Below are positions 43,820-56,538 of a stretch of 64,000 bases of DNA, piece after piece; the first letter of the stretch is position 1; the number at the start of each line of letters is the position of its first letter. The position numbers and the translations under genes were made by a program. The stretch is from Takakia lepidozioides (taxonomy: Eukaryota; Streptophyta; Takakiopsida; Takakiales; Takakiaceae), in contig CM060731.1 of NCBI GenBank assembly GCA_030704615.1, positions 30,444,001-30,508,000 on the forward strand, written 5' to 3'. The notes beneath the pieces were generated by a model. The model was given only the letters and a program-made list of their open reading frames with translations, was not told the origin of the DNA and did no database searches.

Positions 43820-45458
43820 AGATTCTGTCTCCAAATGCAGATTTTGGGGAGGGTCGGCACGGTGCCTATCTATGAGATATTGTGAACCAGGTTCAAATAA
43901 TCCCACACTAATAATAACGGATGGTCATGTCTGGACATCTAATTCGGTCGCAATTTTCATATATCAAGTCTGCATTTCCTGATACAGGTACATGAGAAGT
44001 TGATCCAAATCCACACAGAAAGATGTAGCATGGAGGCTTGTTTAGAGCTGAGGGTAATAATTCCCAAATTCATACCCTGAGAAGGCAACAAATGTGAGTG
44101 GTATTATGGAATTTGTGTGATTAGGAGGTTGTCCCCCTTAGGCTCATTCACGCCAACAACACCGAAAGCGAAGCAACTGAAGAAACACGCACATGCCTCA
44201 CACGAACAGAGGAACGAACAATCTATTCTTGTCTAAATCCAGTGGCCCACCTGCCGCATCAGGGTTTGAGTATGTCTGGTTGTTGTGAAGAAACACGGGC
44301 ATGTCGTAGCAGATTTCGTACTTCTACAACGTGCACAATTGCACACATGGGAGCACATCTACACTGGAGCTAGAAGTAGATGATGCTATAACCCACACAG
44401 CAGTCTGATGAGTTTCTTGGATACGCATAGGAGCTAACACACAGATTACAGGAGGGGTTCGGACCTCTTCTGGACTTGTCATAAGTAGATTGCAGATAGT
44501 TTGAGAGCCATGCACTGAATGAACCGGCCTCATCAAATTGAGACCTTCCTAAAAGTGCACTCACACCCTACCTTTTGGCAAAATAAAATGCTGTTGAATG
44601 CCGCTCTAGCTCGCTATCCCATCCCTAAACTGTGATAGATCGATGCAGGTCTCCCATTTCAGCCTTAAATCAGCTGAACGCAGACGTTCGTACAACCAAG
44701 GAGAACAACGGAAGCAGGAAAATTAGAGATGGACTGGGTCCAGAGTGAGAAAGATGTACCTGTAATCACGGATTTGCGGGGTGAGAGACAGGAGAAAAAA
44801 CCACACCAACAACCCCAGTTTCAGATGGGTTGTCTAGTCTGGATTGTATCATGACGAGAACCCCAATTTTCTAACCATCGTACCGAAGATGTGAAGAAAT
44901 TATTTCCCTCAACCTTGCGTGAAACTTCTTCAAGCATGCGTTCCTCACAAAGCGCGAGCCTATTGTGTGGCATATCCGGGGAATACTCGGGGGTCGTGAC
45001 ATTTGGACCAATGTAAATCGATGCCTGCATTCGCTTTGGACATGCTCGACCCCACCAACGGTCGGGCTAAAGCTTGCCTCTTATGCGAAGATCCTGCAGT
45101 CGGATTGTTTATACAGAGGTCTGTGGTGTGGATCTTCCGCTAGATTAATGTTTACCCACAGGTCTGAGGTTTTATACGATGGATAGTAGTTCCGTCTCGT
45201 TGTTCGAGTCATATGAGCATATTCTGTATCTTCTCTTTAGCTTCCGTAAAGCTCTTCATGCGCAGTTCTCGTGGGCTGGTACTCTCCACTCATCTCTCGG
45301 ACACTAGTGTATTGCAGCAGCTTCAACAGCTGCGAGTTAGTGTTTTCTGATGCTCAGATGAGCTGTGTATCTCTTATTTTTCCGAACTTTTAAGAAAATA
45401 TGGTGTTTTAGGAGCTGTTTGGGACTCTGTCCAGTGGGGTCGTCTTTATCCAGCTTCC
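43820..45458. promoter_or_regulatory. Shared upstream region of two divergent genes
   Basis: The region lies between the FHY gene (minus) and the At4g27020-like gene (plus), so it should contain both promoters. I found no strong TATA or palindromic operator. Short ORFs at 44324-45186 lack motifs. Confidence 0.4.
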
Positions 45459-48400
45459 ATGGCGGGAGGAGGCAGAGGGTATTGCAGGGAGAGGGGTTTT
45501 AGGGTAAAACTCACAGAAACGAGTACATGGGGAGCACTGTTGTGTGCAATTCTATTTTGTTCTGGTTGGATCAGGGGTGCAGATGCTTTCAAGGCTCTTA
45601 TTAGGCCCCACGATGTGATTTCAGTTCTGCCTCATTCGGTTTCGTGGCCAGTGCTCAACACCCTACACAACGCAGTTGATTTGCTACCACAGTTTGTTGG
45701 CGCAGTTTCTTCAGAGAGTGACGATGTGACTTGGAAAGGTACATGCTTTGCCAGCAATGAGGCCTACTTGGAGTACACAGAGCCCAAAGAGGAAGGCAAG
45801 AGAGGTGGCGGTATTGTTCACATAAAGGTGTGCTCATTTCCTTGGGAGTCTCATCAATTCTGTGGGGGTATCTCTAGCTAAAAAGTGGGGCTCATGTGGA
45901 GGTGCCTGGCTAAATTTTCTCTCCACTATATTAGAACAGAGTTCATTTTTCTGGGCTCGTTTTGAATGGAGATCAGTCTTAAACCAAATTTCTGGAAGAG
46001 AAGGGGAGATGACAATGGGATCACGATGTGTTTGAATTCTATGTTGGTGTGGTTTAGTTTGATCACCGGTAGGAAAGCCCGTGTTGTGAGTTCGAGTAAT
46101 GAGACAAGTGGATACTTTTCAGCGCTTGAGTTTCCGCAGGTCGCCTAAATTTCTTGGTTGTGATGGACTTGTTGATCTTGTGGTCTGGTGTTTCGTTGGC
46201 AATCTATTCAATAGGTTTTCTGCTAGATTATTGTGGGGTATGTGGTGGCAGACGAGCAATGCGCACAGCTGGACCTGCATGGACATCTATGTGTTCGCAA
46301 CCCCCTATCGAGTGACATGGGACTACTACTTCACTGCTCGCAAGCACACGCTGGAGATTGAAGAGTGGGAGGAAGGGGAACTTGCTTATGTAAGCTCTTC
46401 ACCATACATGCACGCACATTCCGTTCTGGAGTGAATCTTGGCTTGAAAACTGATGACATAGCACATAGCTCTGTTTTGGAAAACTCGCAAGGAAGCACAA
46501 TTTTCACCACAGGTACCCTTGAAACTCCAGTCCATTGCTCTCTTGTTCTCTCTTACTACTACACGGACTGCCTTTGACTTGGGAGTGCTGAGTAGGTGAG
46601 TGCACAGCACAGACAGCTCTTGAATTGTTACATGTCACTCTCAACTCATTATTGGGGGATTGTCTGCGGGAGGGGCTTACCAGGTGAAAAGCAAGGGGTT
46701 CTCCATATTCCTAATGCCAGCTGGTATGCTAGGCACGTTGCTAGCCATGTGGGATGTGCTACCCATCTTCACAAATACAGGGTGGGGTGAGAGTGCCAAC
46801 ATTGCATTTCTCAAGAAGCATATGGGCGCAGAGCTTATCAAGCGCCCACAACCATGGGCGACGAACATTAGTACAGCGGACATTCACTCGGGGGATTTTT
46901 TGGCACTCTCAAAGATTCGAGGTCGATGGGGAGGTTTTGAGACACTCGAGAAATGGGTGACTGGTGCATATGCCGGCCACACTGCAGTTTGCTTGCGGGA
47001 TGAGCAGGACAACCTCTGGGTTGGAGAATCTGGTCATCAAAATGAAGTGGTAACATTCCCCTGTTTCCTGGATCTCTATTCGGGTCTACTATTACATGCA
47101 AGTGTGCCAGGCTTTTTGATTCGTTATTGACTTTTGAATTTTTCGCAATTAAGGAATGGTTTGGGAGCCCCATAAAGATTAAAACGACAGTATGGACTTC
47201 AACTGGACCCATCCTATTCACAGGACCTCCTTCATTGCACGCTTAGGGGCTGCATAGAGATGCAAAGCAAGGTTTCTGAACTGCTCCTGGAGGTAAGCCA
47301 TTGCATTTTTCTATAATTTTGTGGCATGTTGTACACTGATTCCATTCTGAGTATCCTCAGTGGTTCTGAAATGCCTACAGTGCAACCACATCTACTCCAG
47401 CAGATTTTGGATATAGGTCTTGTGTCTTGTGTTGCTGATATTTGTCCTCCATTTTGGCAGGGGGATGAGATAATATTGGTAATGCCCTGGGACAATTGGT
47501 GGGAACAGCAGCTTACGGATGTTGCAGACCCCCATATTGCACTGCTGCCACTTCATCCTGATCTGCAAGCTAGGTTCAATTTAACAGGTGCCTGGGAATA
47601 TGTGCGCAGCATGAATGGAAGTGCCTATGGATACCACAACATGATCTTTAGCTGGATTGATACCCTCAACGACAACTACCCTCCTCCCCTTGATACCAAT
47701 CTGGTGAGTAATGCTAGAGCTCTTGCCATTTCCTTCCTTTTCTGTTACCCTGCTTGCTTTCCTCAATGTTGTTCCATCTTAATTGAAGATGAAAGCAAGG
47801 CATGTGAGGGTTGCATTCTGTGCACGTGAAAGTATTACGCTTTCTTAGGCTACCTGCTGTCACCATGAGATTGGAAATGCACCATTCAGGTTGTAAGGTG
47901 AGGGTTTTGAATGAATGGTCCCACACATGAGGCTACTATGCAAGGCATTTTTCATATTGAATCCGCTGTTTACTTCCAATTGCATTCTGGCATTGACCCA
48001 GGTCCATGTTTCTGGTAATGACCAGCTGTGGAATGTTGCTGTTAAGGCCCCAAAAGTACTGCAGGAGGTGTAGCAACCATTGGCTGTGGAGGTGTTTTAA
48101 CTCAAAACATTGACTAGTCTGTCTCAAACCCTGTATGCAGCATTAGTCTTTCTTAGCTTCAAGCTGGTACTGGCAAATGTTGTGGCAGGTGGCCTCAGTG
48201 TTAACCATGTGGACACGGCTACAGCCAGACTATGCTGCGAATATGTGGAATGAAGCTCTCAACAAGCGTCTAGGTACTGAGGTAACTGCAGCGCCCCTGG
48301 CCTGAAATCTCTGTCTTGTCTGTGCCTCTGAGAAAGGCTTAGGGACACATGACGTAGTTAAGGTAGAGGCCTTAAGGAATGTGAAGACAAGCCCTCAAAT

Positions 48401-49399
48401 AACACGCAATCCCCTGTTTTCAAATATTATAACGGTCTCTAGTTCTCTCTGCAGCTTGCACAGGGCGCAACCAGGAAATTGAAATGGAAGAACACTTCTT
48501 CTTCTATTGCCCTCTATACTATGAGATCCGTGGGAGATTCCACTGTCTATTCCGTGGAACCTAATCTCTCACTGAAGTCTTTCACTATGAAGATCAGAAA
48601 TGCTTGGCAGCTTACCTGCACGAGGCACTCACCCTTAGACAATCACTTGAACAATAGTTTTTATTTCTGGCTCTGGGGGTTTTTTGTTTCCTCTCATGTT
48701 TTCTTCCATTTTGTCCCATAAGCTCTGTGAGCTTTCCGCAGGCGTTATAAAGCACCATTTCATTTCATTTATACCCATACTCTGGTAGCATGATCCTTAC
48801 TGAAATATTACTTCTAAGCTTCATATTTCTTCCAGGTGGTGTCAGAGGGGATGTCTCATCAGTATACTTCGTTTTCTCTTGATTTAAGCAGGGTTTGGAC
48901 TTGCCTAGTGTGATGATTGAGTCTGAAAATCGAGGAATTCCATTTGGAGACTTACTGGCTATTCCGGAGATGGACGATTGGGAATACAGCGACGGGTTTT
49001 CTACTTCATGTGTAGCATTCGTACTTATGCTTTATAAGAAAGCTGGTCTGTTTGGATCACTCTCCAACTCCATCCAAGTTACAGAATTCACGGCAAGTCT
49101 CTTCTCCCTATCTCTGTTTTGTATATCTTTTTTTTTCTTATCATTCAACAGGAATGAATGTGGGTGTCCTATGGAATTCTTTGCAGATAAGAGATGCATA
49201 CATGCTGAAGTTTTTCGAGGATGATGTGTCAAGGCTGCCAAGCTGGTGCAATGGCAATGGGACTTCTCTCCCCTTCTGCCAGATCCTGGGAGAGTATGAA
49301 ATGGAGTTGCCAGATTACAACAGTATCACACCCTATGCCCACATGGACGAAACTTGCCCAAGCTTGCCTCCAGCATACGAGAGGCCAACTAACTGTTAA
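45459..49399 (+). CDS. Plant-conserved 540-aa protein (At4g27020/At5g54870-like), 7 exons
   Basis: Exons 45459-45827, 46252-46389, 46684-47049, 47461-47703, 48189-48281, 48892-49092 and 49187-49399 all end in phase 0 and give 540 aa. A hydrophobic stretch, WGALLCAILFCSGWI (about 25-39), is a signal peptide or anchor. Conserved blocks include NAHSWTCMDIYVFATPYRVT, KRPQPWATNISTADIHSGDF, RGRWGGFETLEKWVTGAYAG, PYGYHNMIFSWIDTLNDNYP and ITPYAHMDETCPSLPPAYER. I match these from memory to an uncharacterised plant family that includes Arabidopsis At4g27020. Annotations of it as an inositol phosphatase are unsupported. SGDFLA, GHTAVCL and PYGYHNM recall NlpC/P60-type papain-like folds; that is speculation. 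Intron 6 has a GC donor (ACG|GCAAGT). Confidence 0.88.
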
Positions 49400-50896
49400 C
49401 CATAGTTGGACTATAGATGAGACGCCAGGCCACTAATGAGGAGTTGAACACTGACATATGGTTGATCAACACATGTTGTACATATCCTGTACACCCTTGT
49501 AAGATTACAGCTCAGCACATGAAAAAAGGTACACATTAAAGTACTCCTGGACAGTTATGAGACATTAGATAGAGAATGGATAGACTTTTGTCTCTCTGCT
49601 CAGAACTGTACTTTCTTACATTTGAGAGTGGTGCAAATTGCATCCTTGTATGAGGATGTTACTAAATTTAAAGGCAGATATGGCCTGCCGAATAGTGATG
49701 GCTCAGCACATCGACTTCAAATGCCGGATGTTGAGATGGGCCTTCAATGTTATACTAGAAATCAGAACGGTTTTGGACATTGGCTATTGCTGATTTGTAT
49801 GTTAAAGATTTCATGATCTTCAGTGTCAAGAAGTCCTTTCATATCGGTACCAGTGTTGGGCTGGTATAATAGTTTCAGCACACCCACAGGTTCCGGTTAT
49901 ACCCTGACTTTAGGAGTTTGTATGCCCTCCATCTGTGCGTACTAAAAACGACAGGTCTGGGTATGCATCCAGTTAATGATTTTGGGGGCTGGTATTGGTG
50001 GGTATCAGCAAGGTAGCACTAGGATATTGGCGGGTATCAGGCCAGGTATAGAATCTTCTTTTCACATCTTCATACCTGCTAGTTCTCCATCTATGCTAGC
50101 TTGTGATTGGTTCTCTTTTTGGACATGAATATGTAAGAAGAAAGATGAAGAAGAAGACTCCAGCTGAAGCTGCCGTAACTAAGAGCCACTTTGTGGCTAC
50201 GGCATCCTTTCGGGTGAGGCAGTACCATTGCAAAGTGGCAATTCAGCAGACTCTTAGGCTTTTCTCTGTGGTGGAGCTGCATCCTTGGGTGGGAATTGCC
50301 CTTCCAATTCTCTGTCCCAGATTCCCTTACCTACTCTCCCTCCCTCTGTCTCCGCAGATGGTTGTTGCCTCATCATTCTTGTAAGTGCTGCAGTGGCTTA
50401 GGATTATGCTCTTGAGCTGTACTTGCTCTGGCTGAAAACTATACCACGGCAAGTAAGGTTCGATAACAAGGTTACAGAAACTCCTTGTTGCAGGGAGTAA
50501 TCAAAGAGACCACAGTAGATATAATAACCCGAGATATACTCCCTAGATCCCTGGCTACACCATAAATTACATGTGCTACAGAAACCATGTGCTCATTTGA
50601 CATCCCAATAATCAACCCAAGGCAGAAAAGAAAGAATGTGATGCATTAGATCAAGACTTCAAACTATATGTACAATCTTTCAAGAAGAGTAAGGACGCTA
50701 GTTTCAATCTGCGATAACACCAATTCTCTTCATGTAAAATTTGAACTAACAGCCGCAACTGGATTGTTGTGAAACAAGATGGGAAATTCACTCCAAGAAC
50801 ATCGAGCGTGATTGAAGGAAATCAATGAGCACATATAGAGAACTTATCCTATTGAGGAACGAATCTGTTGAGTGAGTCATAGTGCTCTTCAGGTAA
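49400..50896. other. Intergenic; no gene recognised
   Basis: 3' flank of the 540-aa gene followed by unremarkable DNA. Open frames at 49622 and 50103 lack motifs. Confidence 0.4.
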
Positions 50897-51570
50897 AAAT
50901 CCATCCTTGCAATGGCTGGAGGAGCATGCGTTGACGCAAACATCTCCCGGTCCTCGCAATGACGAAAAAACAAAAACAAAAACAATTTGTTTTTAATTTT
51001 TTGTAGGCAGGTATGTCCATCCTTGCAATGGTTGGAGGAGCATATTATGCTTTGCGTTGACGCATCTCCCAGCCCTCGCAATGACGGGGTTGGGTGGGGG
51101 GAATGCTTGGTGTCCATCCTTGCAATGGGTGGAAGAGCAAACTATGCTATGCATCCGTTTACCAGCCCTCGCAATGCCGGGAAAATAATAATAATAATAA
51201 TAATAAGTTTTGGGGGGGCAAGTGTGTTAATCCTTGCAATGGTTGGAGGAGAAAATTATGCTTGCGTTGACGCAAGCATCTCCGAACCAAGCATGATGTT
51301 CCTTTCTTTCAGGCTGCTCTGTTTGGTCCATTCATACAATTTGCAACATGTTGAAAATAGTATATAGACAGAATAGAGCTGGGAGAGAAGGAAAAATCAT
51401 GTTTTTGTTGACGCTCACATAAATTCTCTTTCTTTCACAGCTCTGTCTCATGTATTTCTATGTGCTTCAACAAATTGAACAAACTACAGACACAAAACTT
51501 TGTCACAATAGAATTGGGGAGAGGGACAAATTATGCTTGCATTGATGCAAACATGCATAATTTTTTCTTC
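50897..51570 (+). repeat. ~110-bp minisatellite with GCGTTGACGC palindrome
   Basis: Four direct copies start TCCATCCTTGCAATGG(T/C)TGGAGGAGCA at 50904, 51018 and 51115, and (as TTAATCCTTGCAATGG) 51228. Each then has TTGCGTTGACGCA and CAGCCCTCGCAATGACGG. Two weaker copies of the palindromic part (TTGTTGACGCTCAC near 51403, TTGCATTGATGCAAAC near 51537) follow. Non-coding. A (AAT)n run lies at 51186-51207. Confidence 0.75.
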
Positions 51571-52079
51571 TCTTCCAGCTCTGTTTTCACCGTTCTTACG
51601 TGTTTCAACAGATTTAAAAGCAAATAGAGGCAAAGCTACATCACACAAAGCTATCATATTTCCATTTCCAATGTACTCTCTTGAGTCCCTACTAAGTTCC
51701 CAAACAATGTCCATTTCACAACGCTTTGCATCCATGGTAATAGACCCATCTTTGCCACGGTTATAGTTTCTCTTTCACGATTATGCTCACGCTTGAAATC
51801 TGGTCACGCTTAGTGTACAAAGAGTGAGCACGTTAATGTGAACCGCTCACGACATAGCTTCTCTCGCCTTGAGTCTCACAATGACTACTACTGGAATTGC
51901 TCTAAAAATCAGGCCAAACAACAAAGCGTAAGAAATCGTTCTCATTGTGGGAGAAACCCATAGGATCACCCTCCTCTATACGATGACACTAGCCCAACAT
52001 CTCAGTTGTCTTGTGTCGCCAGAGATAACGGAAGTTGGCAGGAGTAGGTAATATTGTAGGCCACTTAACCAACGCAGGT
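51571..52079. other. No feature recognised
   Basis: Non-coding DNA between the minisatellite and the doubtful ORF at 52080. Nothing to report. Confidence 0.35.
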
Positions 52080-52568
52080 CGTCTCAAGCACAGAAGATAA
52101 TCCTCGTAGACAGCCGAGAAGCTTTGCGACTTGCTCTGGGTTTGCTCCGAAATCCCTTGCCCATCGAGCTATAGTCTCACTCTGCAGGCCTAATCTAGCA
52201 GGCGGTGGTGGAAGCAAGTTGTCCGAGCCCATTTTGTCTAAATTCTCACTAACAACGATGAAGGGGTGTGTTTCTCTCTCGACTACACGTATGAGCGTAC
52301 TCTCACAAAGCAAGACCAATAACACCGATGCACAACTGCAACATGGAATTGCCAGTAAATATGCGTGCCGAAATGAGAGACAACAACGGGACATGCAGCA
52401 GAATTCTTTAGAATGCGAGACCAAGCAGCGCCCAATGAATGCTAAGGTCGCTGAGGATATAAGGCGATGAAAAGACACCAAAGAGGCAGCATCAAATGCC
52501 GATGTCGAAATAACAATGCACGACAAGCTGGGCAATAGCGACCTGCGAGCAGCAACGACAACCTGCAC
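52065..52568 (-). CDS. Doubtful ORF, possible exon
   Basis: A 167-codon minus frame. Its first two thirds look like chance (Cys/Ser-rich). From MGSDNLLPPPPARLGLQSET (about 52233) to WARDFGANPEQVAKLLGCLR it looks more protein-like, with a short amphipathic helix. It could be a first exon with donor near 52090. No partner exon could be identified downstream. No family recognised. Confidence 0.22.
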   Translation of the reverse strand: MQVVVAARRSLLPSLSCIVISTSAFDAASLVSFHRLISSATLAFIGRCLVSHSKEFCCMSRCCLSFRHAYLLAIPCCSCASVLLVLLCESTLIRVVERETHPFIVVSENLDKMGSDNLLPPPPARLGLQSETIARWARDFGANPEQVAKLLGCLRGLSSVLETTCVG

Positions 52569-53813
52569 ATACGAGAGCAGTTAAGAAGGCGGAGAAGTAC
52601 GAACCAAGCATGAACACAATGAAAAGCACCGTTGCAAGTGAAACCTCGTAACTCGCCTCTGTTGCTACAGTGCATCATTGTACCCTATGCACCATATGTT
52701 AATATGCACTACTTTGATATCTTACGTTGATACAGTCATACGCGACTACCGAAACACTTGTGACGCTCCCGAACGTTCTCTATTATAGAATGTTCGCCAA
52801 ATCTCGCTTGGGCATGGATTGCATATGGACCCGCATCCAGTAGCCATATGGGGCCAATGCAACTTACCACCTGATTCAGACAAACTCGTAGATGTCATCT
52901 GCCTCTTGGCCGATTTTATTTTTCCAGCGACTAGGGTCATATTCCCTTTGTATTTGGAAAGACCTCCCCAGGAGAACGTTCATCTTGTTGAACAAATGCT
53001 CATGTTCAGCTTATTTATGTTTTCATTAACCCCTACACGCCTATCGAGCCACTTTGGGCTTTTATTTTTGATTTTTTCTTAATAATTTCCAAGGTAGTTG
53101 GTAGAATCTATCAAGTTTCAGATATGTTCATCTAGGGCAGTGGACACATACACTTGTGTGATCCGATTTTCCCCAATCTAAATTAGGGCTGAGAGTTTTA
53201 GGGTTGAAGGCCAGGGGTCCATCTCCCGTCGCTTCTAGGCCGACCTATGAAACTTACGACAATGACCAACATAGTTGCATCCAAATCCTTTGAGGTTTCA
53301 TGTACAGTTGGCGTATGAGGATGCGACGTCCAAGTGCAACTTTTTGAGTCGTTAAGAAAATTTATACCATAAAATTATTTTGCTGGGTTTTTGGCTGTCG
53401 AACATGGTGGTACGATGTCCCATTTATATTTTCAAATGGTAATCAGAATATTAACTACAAGTACTATTTAGGGCTAGAATGGGACATATGTCCACCATTG
53501 GGACATATTGTTACGTGTAAGAAATTATGGCAAGTTCAGTTACATACATGAAAATACATATTATGATATTGTTTGAAGGATACGGACAACCACATTTCAA
53601 GTTTTTTAATCATAATGTCATGGCGCATGATATAGAAGATGAGATAGAAATATACGCGCTACATGGTAGTGTAGATCTCAAAAACCGTGTGTGTTGGACG
53701 CGAGGAATGCTAGAATGTGAGCCTAGCCCCGTAAGCCTGTGAGCCTATGAGCCTCAACAGGCTCATGTTCCGGCACGTGATTTCTTGCGGATATGCACAT
53801 ATTATGACATGGA
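52569..53813. other. No gene recognised
   Basis: Short frames on both strands without motifs. GTGAGCCT/AGGCTCA half-repeats near 53716-53766 recur near 54886-54930. Confidence 0.35.
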
Positions 53814-54302
53814 GACCATCTCTTTTTCCAGTAATAATGCACAAAAATATGAACAAAACACAACACTCATAAGGTAGTGCTACCAAGGTCGTCAACGATT
53901 GTGGTTCCCAGCACCTGCAGATATTGTTGGTCTATTTTTATTTATCTATTTTTGTTGCCTTATATACGTCCATTTGCCTCGATCGTTAACGATCGTGGAT
54001 TTGGCCTCATGCAGCTAGTATTTATTTATCTATTTATTTATTATTAACTTTGGCTTATATTTATATAACGTCCATTTGCCTCCATCGTGAATGATCATGG
54101 GATTTGGCCTCATGCAACTAAGGCCAAAACCATTATAAATTAAATTTATAATAATATATTTAATATAATAATAATAATAATAATAATAATAACGGGCCAA
54201 CAGTATGTGCAAGTGTTGGGAACCACGATCGCTGCATGGTAGGAGTACCTTCTGCAATGTTTTGTTTTGTTCATATTTGTGTGCACTGATAGTGGAAAAA
54301 TT
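53814..54302. mobile_element. MITE with ~100-bp inverted ends
   Basis: The left arm, TTTTTCCAGTAATAATGCACA...ATATGAACAAAAC...AAGGTAGTGCTACC...GTGGTTCCCAGCAC (53822-53920), mirrors the right arm GTGTTGGGAACCACGATCGC...GGTAGGAGTACCTT...GTTTTGTTCATAT...CACTGATAGTGGAAAAA (54215-54301). The middle has two direct copies of GTCCATTTGCCTC.ATCGT and GGATTTGGCCTCATGCA (53967-54017, 54069-54120) and a (TAA)n run (54163-54192). No coding sequence. Confidence 0.65.
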
Positions 54303-54694
54303 AAAAGTCTTCTTGTCTACAACCTTTTTGTTATTCTACTTATAGTCAATCATATCTATTGTTTCCACAACAGATATGTTTGGAATGTTTTCATCCTTGA
54401 AAAAGTTTGGAGTGTCATTCTTGATTTCTTGATATTTGGTCCAACCCTATGAATCAACATACATTAATGTTTACAACGAATATTTTGCGGGACTGTAGTC
54501 TTGCATATTTTCCAAAATGTGGATGGTACTTAGGACTCTCCCCCTCCATGAGTTGACCTAAAAGAACCATAATGACAATGTTGCCGCTTTGAAACCCTCT
54601 GTGCTCGCAAAGAAAGAGCAAACAAAGTAAAGAGAGGAAAACAAAAACACCGATTGTCAATGTTGTGGTTTTGTCCCTCATCGTTTGTGCAAAG

Positions 54695-54728
<34 letters not shown>

Positions 54729-55084
54729 GATCGTCAACTATCGTGGTTTCATCCCTCAATGTTGTTGGTACAAGAAAGAGCAAACAAATATCTGATTTTC
54801 CGCGGTATTAGGTCTTTTTTCGCCTGACCTCAGGTCTATGTCATCTTTCTTTGCAATGTCGACATGCACTCACGCTCTGGGAGGGAAGTGTGAGCCTAAC
54901 TCAAATGCTTACAGGCTCACAGGGATGGGCTCACACCGTAGCTGCATTGGTTTGACGAGAGAGTTTTCATCTATCATCTTCACCAACCCCCGGCGCCAAG
55001 TACCTCCCTCGTGGGCGGGTCACACACTGGACACCCCTAATCCGCAGAAACTTAGGGATAGCCCAGCCTTCAAAACATTCTCTG
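54303..55084. other. Low complexity and unexplained DNA
   Basis: It includes a poly(A) run of about 30 bases (54698-54727) flanked by CGATTGTCAATGTTGTGG and CGATCGTCAACTATCGTGG, echoes of the MITE motif upstream. No gene. Confidence 0.4.
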
Positions 55085-55551
55085 TGTCGTGCGCATACGT
55101 ATCGCTGCACAACTACATCGTTATCCAAACCACACAACACACATGTAATCACAAACCAGTCTGCCATAATGATTGAAAAACTAAAACCCTATCACTCATA
55201 CTCACGAATCAAGCCTAAGGCACCCCAAGCTATGGGGACTCCACCTTTACTATGGCAAACTGAAGCATACATGCTCCTGCAAGCTCGCCGCCGTGAGGCT
55301 CAACTCGAGAGAGATGAGCCTCACACGACGAGGAAGCGGATAAGTATGTCCAGGTGCCAAGATAATCTTGGCACCTCTTTTTGTCACTTGGCCAGGTCCA
55401 AGTGCAAACTTATTAACTAGATATTATTCAGCTAGTTTCACACTAACAGTTCATTTAACTTGACAGTTGTCGTGCGCGTACGTATCGCTGCACAACTACA
55501 TCACTATCCAAACCACACAACACACATGTAATCACAAACCAGTCTACCACA
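55085..55551 (-). repeat. 3' LTR of copy 2
   Basis: On the minus strand a purine-rich AGCTAGGAGGGCAA precedes TGTGGTAGACTGG (55551). An 84-bp unit, a ~300-bp body (55467-55170) starting TGTCAAGTTAAAT, and a second 84-bp unit (55168-55085) ending GCGCACGACA follow. It has the same three-part structure as 30645-31171 but is diverged and about 60 bp shorter. Confidence 0.75.
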
Positions 55552-55817
55552 ATTGCCCTCCTAGCTGGTGGTTAGGTCCCTCTAACTTCAGATAGCTACA
55601 AAAGCTAATAGCCACAGCCTCACTAAGTCCTCTATGACTGTCCCTATTGTACTCAAACTCTATAGACCAAGAGGTCGGGTACAAGAGTAACCCCATCGTT
55701 AGTCGTCATCTTGCAATCTGTAAACTTGAGCTAGGATCTCGTGTATTGGTCTCCTAGTAGCTTGGCCTTGCGTTTCTTGTTAACCTTCCATGGTTGTATC
55801 CACTCTCATTATCCTAT

Positions 55818-56538
55818 GCAACGTGGACATAATCAATTTCCACCAGGAACCATCTCAAGAGGTGACGTCAAACATCCCATGTGCCAACCTCTTGAGCATC
55901 GATCATACACCAGCATGGTGACTGCCCCTCTGGCAGACCCACACAACATGCACCTCAAACTTGCAGGTACCACTGCTAAGTTTGGGTCAATCCTTCCATC
56001 AACATTCGGAAGGTGACATGGCGCGCAATTATGCACATAGTCCTTCCAAGTCATGCCATCCCGACCCTCCAAGATGAGGACTCCTGAGGGCAACACCTCG
56101 TGAACCCTCAAAATAATACGTCTTGCGGTCACATCCAGGGTCGTAGGAGCAGTCTGCTGTAGATAAACATAGTCATCAGGGTTAAACCTCCGAACCCCAG
56201 GACGATAGCCTCCACCACGTATAGTGACATACCTCAACGTATCGCAGTGTTGTGCAATGGCAAGGTTCTCGAAAGCCATGGGCATGACCTTCTTGAACAA
56301 CTCCGCGAGCTGATCATATGCACGTGCTCACACGTCCGGATCGTCAAGATTAAGGACTACTACAGCCTCCCTGCGAATAAATACCGACAAATCTGGCTCT
56401 CGGCCAAAGAGAAAGAAATAAAGCACGAACGAGGCAAGTGATGCTTGCTTGCTAAACCTGAAACCCATGACCAACCAAGATAGCTAAAGGTCCCAATCTC
56501 CTAGGTGCCCTTTCTGCAAACCATACTTGCGCAATCTT
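55818..56538 (-). pseudogene. Integrase C-terminal part and PHD finger, copy 2
   Basis: After the integrase core, FFLFGREPDLSVFIRR, a GGGYRPGVRRFNPDDYVYLQ block and ARRIILRVHEVLPSGVLILE lead to a zinc finger at 55952-55818: RCMLCGSARGAVTMLVYDRC, SRGWHMGCLTSPLEMVPGGN, stop, LCPRC. The pattern C-x2-C...(C)-D-x-C-x4-H-x2-C...W-x-C-P-x-C is that of a PHD finger (C4HC3). Here the third Cys is Tyr (TAT for TGT) and the conserved Trp is a TGA stop. PHD fingers commonly read histone H3 tails. Chromoviruses carry a chromodomain at this place, so this finger could guide integration or recruit the methyltransferase; that is inference. Confidence 0.72.

Noticed and set aside
46096-46434. Separate ORF around exon 2 of the 540-aa gene
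   Set aside because: Only 46252-46389 carries conserved sequence; the rest is intron read-through.
48479-48721. Additional exon in the 540-aa gene
   Set aside because: The frame is open but shows no conserved residues, and exons 5 and 6 join in phase without it.
54698-54727. Poly(A) tract as the tail of a retroposed gene
   Set aside because: No coding or SINE-like sequence lies upstream, and the flanks are MITE-like echoes.
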